From Paraburkholderia ginsengiterrae (GTDB lineage: Bacteria > Pseudomonadota > Gammaproteobacteria > Burkholderiales > Burkholderiaceae): DNA of 64,000 nt. This document shows, piece by piece, positions 56,401 to 63,809 of the stretch. Within the stretch, counting starts at the first letter, position 1. Each line of letters starts with the position of its first letter. A program made the position numbers and the translations under genes. The notes under the pieces are model-generated. The model searched no databases, was not told where the DNA came from, and saw nothing but the letters and a program-made list of their open reading frames with translations. The DNA lies in contig NZ_LXKA01000109.1 in NCBI RefSeq assembly GCF_001645125.1, positions 1 to 64,000 on the forward strand, written 5' to 3'.

Positions 56401-56693
56401 ACTTGAGAAAGAAGCATAAGTCGAACGAATTCCCAATTGTCTTCGGGACAGATGACCTGCGCGCGATGGAGTTGTCTGAGCTTGTTGAGGCCTGCGTTGC
56501 TTTGAGTCGCAGCGATGTCACAGAGCACGCATATCAAGTCATAGCTCGATTGCTGCTTGGTATCATCAATGCTTGGCCGGCCGCCCGAGCGGCGGTTAGC
56601 AACCTTTTGGCGACAATTTACGAAGAGTCTCGGCTACAGGAGAACTACGCGATTTGGTCAGCATATGTCGCGACTCGCGCGATGGCAGGTTGA
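50469..56693 (+). CDS. 2074-residue protein: Mrr-like nuclease, helical repeats, PIN-like domain
   Basis: N-terminal residues about 20-165 resemble an Mrr-type PD-(D/E)XK nuclease: WKQFEELTCALLEEE, D61 in GVDVLA, and S76-C-K78 where Mrr has QxK. Residues about 200-850 form TPR-like helical repeats (LLADEADAV, ALLLARQGDHAGALLRL and others). A PIN-like domain is suggested at about 895-1190: LHADVSSLLLASQLGIL (from 904), VFVPRSIQRQL, VVLDEVRNHI, and FLCDDRYITGHP with D1172 and D1173. The last 850 residues are helical and unrecognised. No P-loop is seen, so it is not a STAND ATPase. It precedes a SIR2 gene by 52 bp, and the pair is probably an antiphage system. There is no clear ribosome site before the ATG; the leader would be about 34 nt. 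Confidence 0.75.
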   Translation: MSERPVYPEISPSPNRGDPPDFWRMEWKQFEELTCALLEEEPGVETADLFHDDGQQQFGVDVLANLSMEVDVIVASCKCYEVITPGQVVKWSDAFLDNFDSYWKARHVRRFILAVASSVNGQKVSDEILRQKSRFRAIGVEYSVWGPRQFQAKLRPHRAIVGQYLDAFWVTRICGDVPVGAGAVAPSMNAVLDHFTNQVSPLLAALSGETDARLEQLRQRLREELPGPIEFELNAMRAAPHWHQLTANVRSKCIRYLASAKLQNGDIDGATLLADEADAVSTDGATTFRALLLARQGDHAGALLRLATATESSALELRAALLIENGKLDDAEQLIAALTKGASEPSVECLRLKAFILLFRHNREEALDEIQRAEARAPKWFAIRRAGAVIRYACALSNSVGPEHFANPSPVALELVREDDVSQARLKEALSIFEKLANERDATSKVTFDDDVWALACECNLLDGSGAAQQRCDKMLGAAPQFPAAISWALARGLTFDRARSIAALEKVIASSGITAGHVLACSWLLSLDGREADAKSLVEKSETLFRDEGQHDAYEARLASILDSRGDDIANVISSPEKRMFALLADTFERPQWERVEQLFAELATERPQSTALLAAAARLATGGQWEFLAKNIEIILRFETASAVEIAVHAAYNGSCPKLALEVLAANRNAFPHQMPPRNVRLIEVHALAAEGDHRTALNAAERLALEFGGPQERQLTADIRIGFGDVRGALPIIRAGLADRAFAPADALRFAQVAELEDEELARKLWQHAHAQGIPVELALVAHRQALRLGLEKEANVFVPTLAKLAGTVGSGAFVLTLEEFKERIAAWNQDRASFLESYLNGAAPFHVISQVANLSFGEHYLLAPSPTLGRVNAHGLPLLIRHGARALEFETGIPLGAWQLHADVSSLLLASQLGILESIEASVAAVFVPRSIQRQLFEMRSALGHPQPKRLAIELAIDASIREGRVQVYKLTGAPTGTAVESGNSSAFWILETQGERADTDSVGGQRTTLRGVVEGMRQHGKITESSYSEANERLSFADENGESTLPLGARVLFRGTSLELVVAACTLDAVLETYVVLVEEEFAAFCALETAQEQARQRSIVVLDEVRNHIAGEILSGAYRTLAVADVDSTERDDADASASMENLTSMLGLRELLGALPSTNAVFLCDDRYITGHPGFGPAPLVGIFEVLSALRRARKLSDAEYFEKLLQLRQASALFLPMSPEEVLFHLSRAPIKDGSVVETSALAVLRQYMARVALLEKHLKIGDYPVQTTERPDETSVLLSARRLNDDCITSVWMSSVDTDEQCAAKATWIWSSLRAERHLGLHPAIRNDIDSVRTFAAVNICSVVAILFQMVTGKAESRKGAFSRWLSAVVIKHRLDIDAELTDRIASQLIYFTENLFTPSPGEQPKSYSDATIAAYLRKAVDEFPPQIRERLQANEDVRRRLKTHTITVVTLGALQLRREKFLLGVRKALRHGKSKIKADDSKKRVTFERIEDGQDIYIGYDGQRIRICDPWFPLLALTDLAEVKHILTARRELFDCARPELEQVIDEILGLGTPGQRFDAADSLRRKTVAQAYADIEAQLREHGSLPLEHCVTPSPQDVYRHLHLEASTAKPFEQRWDAAAKSLVEEVGCGEAFLRLASLPIPLPPSFVERFMASSSEDKTSLWTEVIACGRQSPVHFFHALSLLGGDCNQELSLGDHASFASDVLDRWTDLSDAFGAVLSWVDSQAYQTDGWSDWSVSEQLLTVWYHSARLLSLLNRSPGSEKRISQYFKGAKSGTSSDGAFGGLGRSRDCAAPSAYVGVVFLYSGLNYVVASSGTASILSSSEWDQAGALMRVSDVTNPWLLASRESAGNLLATFLRVSRPVLPDSVVVKEEKIFDFEDGLLSSLEAERATPLHWIHLFALSRMGLTVANYARATHLVTRANLVGLASASGQELLSWRAAAGCVSLFGDDSARAKAEKGLIELASDLRKKHKSNEFPIVFGTDDLRAMELSELVEACVALSRSDVTEHAYQVIARLLLGIINAWPAARAAVSNLLATIYEESRLQENYAIWSAYVATRAMAG

Positions 56694-56745
56694 GTCGATT
56701 GTCTCAGGGCATATCTCGGGTATTAAAAAAAGAAAAGGGGGGAAC

Positions 56746-58284
56746 ATGTTTTATCAGATTTCGACGGAAGGCAGCGGCTTTGAGCGCCGCAACCAGATTG
56801 CCGACGCTCACAATTTTGAAGCCTTTGCGCTGGAACTTCTGAGTTTCCATGTTAAAAACCAGAACAAGCCTTTCGAATTGGGGCGCACGGGCAGGTCAGA
56901 TTTCGATGCATTTGCGTCGGATGGATTCGATGAATTTAACTGTCCGGTAATCGTAGAGTGCATGTTGGCAATTTCGCGCCAGAGATATCGAGCGGCAATC
57001 GAAAGGGCTTTGCGTTTCATTGATGAGAGACGGTCGAAGGGCGAGTTGCTAGGTCGGCTTGTTGTGCTATTCGTTGTCGAACAGCAGGAACTGAAAGAGA
57101 CCGTGCTCGGCATTCATGCGGAGCAGGCAAAGAATCGAGAAGTGGAAACAAAGATTTGGACGTGGTCACAGCTTGAACATCTGGCGCAGTTATACCCAGA
57201 GAGGTCGAACGAAATTTTGGACAACCTGCTTCCTCTCCGGGTTCGAAATGTCGTCAACAACCTCGACGCCGATTGGCGGTCGGGGAGGCAGTCTCGGGTA
57301 AGCGAACTGTGGGACCGATTTCACACGGGTCAGTTTTCTCTCTTTCTCGGAGCGGGTGTTTCAAGCAGTGCTGGCATGCCCGATTGGAACACGTTGTTGA
57401 ATGCTCTTTTCGTAACCTATCTTGCGAACGGGGCAAGCAGTGTTGACGAGCAGGAAACATTGCGACTTGTCAAACGGATGAATATAGTGGACGGACACTC
57501 GGCGCTGGTCGCGGCGAGGTATCTGCGAAAGGGTATCGGCGGAAATAGCGCGGACAGCGGTGCGTTTAAGGTGGCGATTCGAGAAGCGCTTTACCGGCTT
57601 CGACGGCAGGACCAGCCGATGGACTCCGACCTGATAAAGACCCTAGTCAAGCTTTGTATGCCACGGCGTTCCGGGGCGCTGGTCCGCTCCGTGGTCACAT
57701 ACAATTTCGACGATTTGTTTGAACGGCAGCTTGACACAAAGACGATTCCGTTTAGATGTGTTTTCAGCGAAAACGCGGTGGTTGATGCGGACGAACTGCC
57801 CGTGTATCACGTTCATGGATTCATTCCCGAGAGAGCTGACCTTTATCATGGAGTTGAGGACGCGACGCTTGTGTTTGCTGAGGAGGGCTATCACCATATC
57901 TACACTGACGCCTACCATTGGTCCAACCTTGTTCAACTCAACGCGTTAAGAGATTCGACTTGCCTCATGGTTGGGCTTTCCATGACGGACCCAAACTTGA
58001 GGCGCTTACTCGAAATCGCGAAACGTGGCGTGACCGAGCGACGACACTACGCCTTTATGAAACGGACGGACATCCGAGGGTTCGCGTTCGACAGAGATAG
58101 TGACGGAGAGGAGACCCAGGTGCTTCCGGACTTGGATGCTGCCGGCAAATTTTTGAATGAGCGTCACGCATTAACCGAAGTGCTGATGGACGAACTCGGG
58201 GTGACGATAATATGGTATCAAGACTACAACGAAATACCGACAATCTTGCGGCAGATGGGATTCCCCAATCAGCCCGGGCTGTAA
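56746..58284 (+). CDS. PD-(D/E)XK-like / SIR2 fusion protein, probable NADase effector
   Basis: A 512-residue protein. Residues about 20-170 resemble a restriction-endonuclease fold (GRTGRSDFDAFASDGF then PVIVECM), but the Lys of the E-x-K motif is Met, so it may be inactive. Residues about 190-500 are a SIR2 domain: G202-A-G204 in FLGAGVSSSAGMPDW, N320 in TYNFDDLFE, H357 in YHVHGF, and GLSMTDPNLRRLL. N320 and H357 match the catalytic pair of antiphage SIR2 NADases such as ThsA and DSR proteins. It would deplete NAD+ upon infection. The ATG at 56746 has a strong AAGGGGGG site. It is transcribed after the giant nuclease/PIN gene. Confidence 0.85.
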   Translation: MFYQISTEGSGFERRNQIADAHNFEAFALELLSFHVKNQNKPFELGRTGRSDFDAFASDGFDEFNCPVIVECMLAISRQRYRAAIERALRFIDERRSKGELLGRLVVLFVVEQQELKETVLGIHAEQAKNREVETKIWTWSQLEHLAQLYPERSNEILDNLLPLRVRNVVNNLDADWRSGRQSRVSELWDRFHTGQFSLFLGAGVSSSAGMPDWNTLLNALFVTYLANGASSVDEQETLRLVKRMNIVDGHSALVAARYLRKGIGGNSADSGAFKVAIREALYRLRRQDQPMDSDLIKTLVKLCMPRRSGALVRSVVTYNFDDLFERQLDTKTIPFRCVFSENAVVDADELPVYHVHGFIPERADLYHGVEDATLVFAEEGYHHIYTDAYHWSNLVQLNALRDSTCLMVGLSMTDPNLRRLLEIAKRGVTERRHYAFMKRTDIRGFAFDRDSDGEETQVLPDLDAAGKFLNERHALTEVLMDELGVTIIWYQDYNEIPTILRQMGFPNQPGL

Positions 58285-58414
58285 TAGCTGTCATAGGGCC
58301 CAGACGCGCGTTGCCACCGGGGAGCCGGCAAATAGCAAAGTGGGTTCGGTTCGCCGACTCGCGAGGCCTGACGTAACACGCCCGCGCCCACTCCACGTCA
58401 CTCCACTCTTGGGT

Positions 58415-58891
58415 TCACGGTAAAGCGCCACTTGCGGTCCTTTCCACTGCCCCTTGCCGCTGGCCACTCCGGCCGCCGTCTTCGACACCGTCGCGCGCAA
58501 AGTCTTCGACTCGCCCGAAGTATCCCCTCTTGCGAACAGCGATTTCAATTGTGCGCTCAAGCCAATAAATTGCTTCTCGACGACTCTTGCCACAGCCCCC
58601 GTACGGCAACGCAAAACGTCGGTCTGTTGTCACCAAATTTGCGAGCCACGCGGACGCGCCTGGGCCAGATGACGCGACGGCGCGAACGACCCTGCGCAAC
58701 GCGGCAGCGTCTTGGTCGCAAGCTACAAACGCCGCGTACACGACCCGGCCATCGCTCAATGGGGTGCGTACCGTCACACGCTTCGCACCACACTCCGCCC
58801 GCACTCGGTCGATTGCCATCATGGCACGCAGCCAACATGCCCCCAACGAATTGAAAATAGCCGAGTCGGCTTTCGTGTCCCGAGTTTTCAT
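58415..58891 (-). CDS. Hypothetical protein, 158 residues
   Basis: I do not recognise this protein. Support for a real gene is a strong ribosome site CGGAGG six bases before the ATG at 58891 on the minus strand and a sensible sequence in the first 110 residues (AIDRVRAECGAKRVTVRTPL; VVYAAFVACDQDAAALRRVV). The last part is Gly/Arg-rich. It is G+C-richer than its island neighbours. It faces the SIR2 gene convergently. Confidence 0.5.
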   Translation of the reverse strand: MKTRDTKADSAIFNSLGACWLRAMMAIDRVRAECGAKRVTVRTPLSDGRVVYAAFVACDQDAAALRRVVRAVASSGPGASAWLANLVTTDRRFALPYGGCGKSRREAIYWLERTIEIAVRKRGYFGRVEDFARDGVEDGGRSGQRQGAVERTASGALP

Positions 58892-59219
58892 GCTTCGCCT
58901 CCGTGATGAGAGCCGTCTAGCACACGGTTTTATGTATCGGGCGGTAACGTAAATTTAGAAGGGACCTAACTCGCCGCGGCCCAGCGAACTCTGCCCCTGG
59001 AGCGCGCGAGACGGACAGGCACCCGTGTGACCGGATGCCAGCGAGACTAGTAGGTTTTATCCCGCTGCTACCATTCTCCAAGCGCTGAGTTAAGCGTCCG
59101 GTCCAGCCGACGGTTCCCGCACCGCGGCGGCTTCGGCATTCGTAGCAACCGCTTTGACCGTTCGTGTCTTTTTGGCAGCGACCATCACTTGTGTTTTTCG
59201 AGTCCGCGGAGGCGTAGAG
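58892..59219. other. 328-bp region between divergent hypothetical genes
   Basis: No gene or clear repeat is supported. It presumably holds promoters for the flanking divergent genes; I see no strong -10 or -35 pair. Confidence 0.4.
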
Positions 59220-60377
59220 ATGGGTTGGGAATACACCGACTTTCAGCGCGAGGAGCTTTACGAGCAAGTATGGACCGAGCCGGTTACGAAGGTGGCGAAG
59301 CGCTATGCGATTTCCGACGTTGGACTTCGGAAAATATGCCTTGACCTCGAAGTGCCACTCCCACCGGTCGGCTACTGGGCCAAATTGGCTGCAGGCCGGG
59401 CCGTGAAGAGGCCGCCGCTTGGCACGGCGAAAGGACCAACGACTTATCGCCGTTCCAGGTACGTTGCGCCGTTAGACGGCGAGTTCGATGCTCGATATCG
59501 TGAAAGTCTTGAAGAGGACTCACCGCATCGCCCGGCGATACCAAACCTACCCCTGCGGACATCCCTGGAGGACTGTTTGCCGCTGGCGAAGCGAGTCGCG
59601 AAGAAGCTCGAGGGCAAAGGTCGCGATGCTCCGGAATGGCGCCAATGCGACGGCGCGGGTCTGATGTCGGTCGACGCATCAAACGCCAACCGCCTGCGCG
59701 CGGTGCTGCTCCTCAATCTTGCGCTTGAATCGGTGATGGCCGCAGGCTACGCTATTTCTGCCGATGCTAAAGGCGCCACTCGAGCATTCGTTTCCGTGCT
59801 GGACCTCAATTTGTCGTTCAAAATTCGCGAAAGAAACCGACGTGAACCTATCCCGCTGACGCGCGAACAGCGACAGAAGAATGAACAGGTTGGATTCAAC
59901 TTCTACACCCAGAGGTACGAATTTCATCCAACGGGCGAGTTCGATATCGCGGTGACCGAGCCCGATAGCGGCCACGAGCTGGCAAAAATTGGCGACGGTC
60001 GGACCGCATCCGTTGAAACCAAAATCGTGGCTTTCATCGGCCGCCTTCGTGAGCTGTCGATACGCCGGCGCGTGAAAGCCGAAATTGACACCAAGCGCAA
60101 AGTCATCGCGGAAGCCAAGGCCGCGGAGGAGCGGCGCCTAGCTGAAATACGGAGGAAGGCACTCGAACGTCTCAAGCAAGTTGAAGAGTTGGCGTCCAAG
60201 CTTGAGCGGGCAAATCGGTTGAGGAGTCTTGCCGACAAGTTCCAAACGGAAAAACTGTCTTCAAACGACGGAGTAGTCGACGCGGACTGGATTCGTCGTG
60301 CGGCCGATTGGTTGGACCCAACGGTACTGCGCCGGTGGGATGAGGCGGATGGTCCGTCCGACGGGGCGGCCGGCTAG
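59220..60377 (+). CDS. HTH and coiled-coil hypothetical protein of genomic islands
   Basis: A 385-residue protein. The N-terminus (FQREELYEQVWTEPVTKVAK then YAISDVGLRKICLDLEVPLP and PPVGYWAKLAAG) is a pattern I know from conserved hypothetical proteins in islands; it looks like a helix-turn-helix. Residues about 285-365 form a charged coiled coil (KRKVIAEAKAAEERRLAEIR). I cannot name its function. The ATG at 59220 follows GGAGG and begins the conserved part; the longer frame from 59154 is not needed. Confidence 0.75.
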   Translation: MGWEYTDFQREELYEQVWTEPVTKVAKRYAISDVGLRKICLDLEVPLPPVGYWAKLAAGRAVKRPPLGTAKGPTTYRRSRYVAPLDGEFDARYRESLEEDSPHRPAIPNLPLRTSLEDCLPLAKRVAKKLEGKGRDAPEWRQCDGAGLMSVDASNANRLRAVLLLNLALESVMAAGYAISADAKGATRAFVSVLDLNLSFKIRERNRREPIPLTREQRQKNEQVGFNFYTQRYEFHPTGEFDIAVTEPDSGHELAKIGDGRTASVETKIVAFIGRLRELSIRRRVKAEIDTKRKVIAEAKAAEERRLAEIRRKALERLKQVEELASKLERANRLRSLADKFQTEKLSSNDGVVDADWIRRAADWLDPTVLRRWDEADGPSDGAAG

Positions 60378-60718
60378 CGCTGGTGTCCGCAGTTTGGTTG
60401 TCGCAGCCGCCTTACGCTGACGGTAGATTCACATATGAAACCCGCAGGCGGTGCGCGTTAGCTAGTTGTTCGGCTTTGGCCCGCATTTCCCAGCGACAAC
60501 CACATAGTTAGCTGCTGAAATAAATTCGTCGGCTCTTATGCAGCGCGCATCTTTTTGAAGCTGCAGAGGTCCGAAGTGACGAGTTACTTGGCACCGCGGG
60601 CCACAAATCAGGCAAGCTTCCGCCGTATTCATTAATTTCACGTGGTTCCGTATAAAGTCTGCCAACACCGGTGCCGTTAAGTCGGTGTCGAGAAGAGCAA
60701 TCAAACCACGGGGATGAC
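60378..60718. other. 341-bp region with no supported gene
   Basis: A Cys-containing frame on the minus strand (60462-60632) lacks a ribosome site and was not accepted. I see no repeats or clear promoter. Confidence 0.4.
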
Positions 60719-60925
60719 ATGGGCTTTCTTGAGAACAAGTTCGCGGCGCTGAGTAGCGGACTGACAAAATCAGTCGTCGAGGCGAAGTCCAAAGCGGCAA
60801 CACTGGTTGACGGTGTTGAGGTTCCAATCGTACTCTCCGACTTTACGGAAATCGTCACTTCGAAATCACGGAGATGCGCCGTGCTGGGCAAGGGGCACGC
60901 AGGAAAGCTAATTGCTCGCTGTTGA
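60719..60925 (+). CDS. Hypothetical small protein, 68 residues
   Basis: Unrecognised. It reads MGFLENKFAALSSGLTKSVV at the start and has an amphipathic N-terminal half. The ATG at 60719 follows GGGGA; the longer frame from 60671 has no ribosome site. It is close to the next small frame and may be part of the same broken gene or a two-gene unit. Confidence 0.45.
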   Translation: MGFLENKFAALSSGLTKSVVEAKSKAATLVDGVEVPIVLSDFTEIVTSKSRRCAVLGKGHAGKLIARC

Positions 60926-60948
60926 CGGTGCGATGCGTGCGCGTGCTC

Positions 60949-61263
60949 ATGAGCGACAGCGACGAAAAGCTTGAAAGCATCAAAGTCGTCATGGCCGGCG
61001 CTGCCTCCGGCGTGACGCGTGCCTACGTTGCGAACGTCGTCTCGAAGAGTGTCGCTGCGGTACCGCTTCTAAACAGGTTCAACAGCAAGGTGTCAGCGGT
61101 ACTGACTGGCGTCATCGTGACGGTAGTTCCCTTGAGGCAATCTACGTGTGCGAGAAAACAAGGCCCGTTTTATATTCAAGGCCGTCGGCGGCTGAACTTC
61201 GGCGGCCCTCGCGCGCCCGAGAGAGTGTGCTTCTCATCGACATCTGGGTCGTCGCGGAAATGA
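60949..61263 (+). CDS. Hypothetical small protein, 104 residues
   Basis: Unrecognised. The first 65 residues (MSDSDEKLESIKVVMAGAAS; SVAAVPLLNRFNSKVSAVLTG) look like a real, partly amphipathic protein; the tail is Arg/Ser-rich and less convincing. It follows the 68-residue frame by 23 bp in another reading phase, so a frameshift within one gene is possible. Confidence 0.4.
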   Translation: MSDSDEKLESIKVVMAGAASGVTRAYVANVVSKSVAAVPLLNRFNSKVSAVLTGVIVTVVPLRQSTCARKQGPFYIQGRRRLNFGGPRAPERVCFSSTSGSSRK

Positions 61264-61313
61264 CGCTAAAACCTGAACCATCACCATTTTTCAAACGATA
61301 GACCAAAGAGAAC

Positions 61314-62753
61314 ATGCGAATTACTTCTTGGGGAACGAGGATTCGTCGCGAATTCGACGCCCTTGACACTCTGTATGCCGGAGAGGAAACCGGAAGCAAT
61401 TGGACCACGGTCGTAACGGGTGCAAACGGGACGAAGAAGAGTTTGTTGCTTCGCCTATTACTCGAGGGAACCCTTAAAGCGAAACCATGGTTCCGACTTG
61501 GCTCTAACGCGACCATTCACCCAAAGGTGAGCGGAGTCCCAGAAATCCGGTCTGGCTCTCCAATAATCGCGATTTCCGGAACACCATTTGACCGATTTCC
61601 ACGCAAGACAAACTACAGGAACGCATCGCGTCTGAACTCATATGAAGGCAATCCAAGGTACACCTATCTAGGCCTGAAGGCTGCAAATGGGACAATGGGC
61701 GCGGCGCACAGCATGCGCACTATTGGATACCTCATGCTCGACGCCATAGGGAAGAAAGAAAAATCGTGGCGGTCAGCACGGCAGGTCATGGACTTCCTTG
61801 GGCTTGGTTACAGCGTCGTAGTCTCACTGAGGCTTCATACATCTCTGTCGAGACTTGACGCGGATACTGAGTCGCATGATGAGTACGAGCAACTCCCGGG
61901 TGAGCCGCGGGAGAGTGAAATGCAAAGCTATCTACGGTCGGTCAGCAGCAAGGCGCTGTCAAGCGACTCGCGTGATGAGGTACTTCATTCATTGATGGGC
62001 TCCGATAGTGCACTGGAGCAACTGATTCGTCGCTTGCACAGCTTCCCGCTCGAAGTTGTTTTGAACTTCCATGATGGAGCACCATCATCAATGGCCCACA
62101 AGGGCTTTACGGTCAGCGAGCTGATGACGCTCGTGCAACTGAACGTTATCGTCATCGCAAAATTGTTGGTTACTAAAACCGATACAGGTGAGGAAATCGC
62201 CGCGGAGCAGGACCTAAGTTCTGGACAGTGGCATATCTTCTTCACCATGCTTGGTTTAGCCCTATCGCTGGACCATAATTCGCTGGTCGTCGTCGACGAG
62301 CCAGAGAACAGCCTCCACCCAGAATGGCAATGGAGATACATCGACTTGCTCGAGAGAGTTATGTCTGGGAGCACAGGCTGCCATGTTGTCATAGCCACGC
62401 ATTCCCCCCTCATTGCGTCGGGCGTCAAGGAGGGGGCGGGAAATGTCGTTCGACTCGTTCCTTCTGTTGACGGACCCATCGGAATCGCTGTAAAGCAAGA
62501 GGAACTCACATTTGGTTGGGACGCTGGGGACGTGTACCGCAAAACGTTCGAAATGGAGTCAACTCGTGCACTCTCTTTTGTCGACACAGCAGATAGGGCT
62601 CTCGCTCTGGTTCGCGATGGCAAAGACAAGAGTCAAGAGTTCAGAGTAATCGCAAGCGAGCTTGCCAATACTGCTCAATCTCTCCCGGAAGAAGACACGA
62701 TGCGTAGTGTTATCAACGCAATCACTAAAATTGCGGAAGGGGAGAAGGCATGA
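61314..62753 (+). CDS. ABC/SMC-type AAA ATPase, PtuA-like (Septu defence)
   Basis: A 479-residue ATPase. The P-loop is GANGTKKS (about 41-48), with Lys where the last Gly of the consensus lies. The ABC signature-like LSSGQ comes before Walker B LVVVDEPENSLHPEWQ, and ATHSPLIASG is the switch His motif. This is the AAA_21-like arrangement of PtuA. In Septu systems the ATPase forms a complex with an HNH nuclease, and here the HNH gene starts within its stop (ATGA). Other ATPase-HNH pairs, for instance those of retrons, are similar. No reverse transcriptase gene is near. Confidence 0.83.
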   Translation: MRITSWGTRIRREFDALDTLYAGEETGSNWTTVVTGANGTKKSLLLRLLLEGTLKAKPWFRLGSNATIHPKVSGVPEIRSGSPIIAISGTPFDRFPRKTNYRNASRLNSYEGNPRYTYLGLKAANGTMGAAHSMRTIGYLMLDAIGKKEKSWRSARQVMDFLGLGYSVVVSLRLHTSLSRLDADTESHDEYEQLPGEPRESEMQSYLRSVSSKALSSDSRDEVLHSLMGSDSALEQLIRRLHSFPLEVVLNFHDGAPSSMAHKGFTVSELMTLVQLNVIVIAKLLVTKTDTGEEIAAEQDLSSGQWHIFFTMLGLALSLDHNSLVVVDEPENSLHPEWQWRYIDLLERVMSGSTGCHVVIATHSPLIASGVKEGAGNVVRLVPSVDGPIGIAVKQEELTFGWDAGDVYRKTFEMESTRALSFVDTADRALALVRDGKDKSQEFRVIASELANTAQSLPEEDTMRSVINAITKIAEGEKA

Positions 62754-63616
62754 GCCGGCTCATCGGCAAGATGAAAAGCAAGAGTGCCGCTGAAAACGTG
62801 CGGAAGCTCGGTTCCACCAAATGGAATCCTGCCCACGCGGACGTCATTGCTTACAGGGTTCAGCTGTTGGAAGCGCAGGAGTACACGTGCGCGTACTGCC
62901 GCAGACCCATCTATCGCGACGAGCTTGGCTTCCGGGAGATAGACCACGTTTTGCCAAAATCGCAGGCGCCATCTGAGCCAAAAGATTTCGATGCAGTGAA
63001 AGCGAGCAGTAATTTGGTTAGCAATAGACGACACACGCGCGGGTACAAGGAGTTCACCTACGTTCCCGAGAATCTCGTGATTGCCTGCAAGCGCTGCAAT
63101 AGTCACAAGGGCTCCTATGACGGTCTGGCTAACCGTGCGACAAAGCCGGCCATCTATCCGTCCGTCGGCAAACACTTTGAGTGGGTAAACCCGCACTGCA
63201 ACAGTCCCGAAGCACATGTTGAGATTCTGGACGGGTACGTATACCGTGCAAAGAACGGGTCAGTAAAGGGGGCAGCGGTCATTCACGAATGCGGCCTCGA
63301 TACGATTGAACAGCTCAAGGCGCGCACGCTAGATGCCCTTGTGTTCACAAACAAAGACTTGATAGATGCGATGTTAGAGGCAGTGATAAGCCGCGAGAAC
63401 TTTGACAGCGACCACATCGCCGGCGTGCTGCATTTGAGTCATCCCACCGTGCCACTACAGTTCCTGAAAGACGCGGTCCGGTTAGCGCGCGCAGAGAGAG
63501 CTGTGCGGGGAGGAGCGGGACTAAACGCTGCGATACAGGTCGTCATCAAGCAACTCGATGAATTGCGCGCACAACAGGATGTAAATGCACAGCAACCAGA
63601 GCCTGCCGCCGTTTGA
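62750..63616 (+). CDS. HNH endonuclease, PtuB-like (Septu defence)
   Basis: A 288-residue protein. The HNH site is EIDHVLPKS, ENLVIACKRC and NSHKGSYD, with zinc-binding pairs CAYC (near 45) and CKRC. It begins MSRLIGKMKSKSAAENVRKL and overlaps the ATPase by 4 bp, so the two proteins are made together. The expected role is cleavage of phage or cellular DNA upon release by the ATPase. The C-terminal 100 residues are helical and unrecognised. Confidence 0.85.
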   Translation: MSRLIGKMKSKSAAENVRKLGSTKWNPAHADVIAYRVQLLEAQEYTCAYCRRPIYRDELGFREIDHVLPKSQAPSEPKDFDAVKASSNLVSNRRHTRGYKEFTYVPENLVIACKRCNSHKGSYDGLANRATKPAIYPSVGKHFEWVNPHCNSPEAHVEILDGYVYRAKNGSVKGAAVIHECGLDTIEQLKARTLDALVFTNKDLIDAMLEAVISRENFDSDHIAGVLHLSHPTVPLQFLKDAVRLARAERAVRGGAGLNAAIQVVIKQLDELRAQQDVNAQQPEPAAV

Positions 63617-63809
63617 GAGGGATACTGGAGCGAACGCGAAGAGCGTCGAAAGACGCATCTTTAGAGGTTCACGGAATCGACTCCAGCTTTGCCTCATCCT
63701 CTCCAGGGGTTTTTCGAGTCCAACTACGAGTCCAGGAAGGGCGTGCGTTGGCGCATCGGCCTTTTTGGCGGCCAAGCGACCGTGATATCAGCGTTATGGC
63801 ACGCATGGG

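Noticed and set aside
50469-56693. The giant island protein as a STAND/Avs-type NTPase sensor
   Set aside because: Large size and repeats suggested it, but I find no Walker A or B motif anywhere in the 2074 residues.
60462-60632. Minus-strand frame with Cys pairs (ACLICGPRC) that could be a small zinc protein
   Set aside because: No ribosome site before its ATG and no recognisable family; the Cys spacing is not a complete zinc-ribbon pattern.
61142-61516. Minus-strand 124-codon frame overlapping the ATPase start
   Set aside because: It overlaps the start of a clear ATPase gene and shows no family features.
61314-63616. The ATPase/HNH pair as part of a retron
   Set aside because: Retron-associated PtuAB pairs need a reverse transcriptase and an ncRNA nearby; neither is seen between 58,300 and 64,000.
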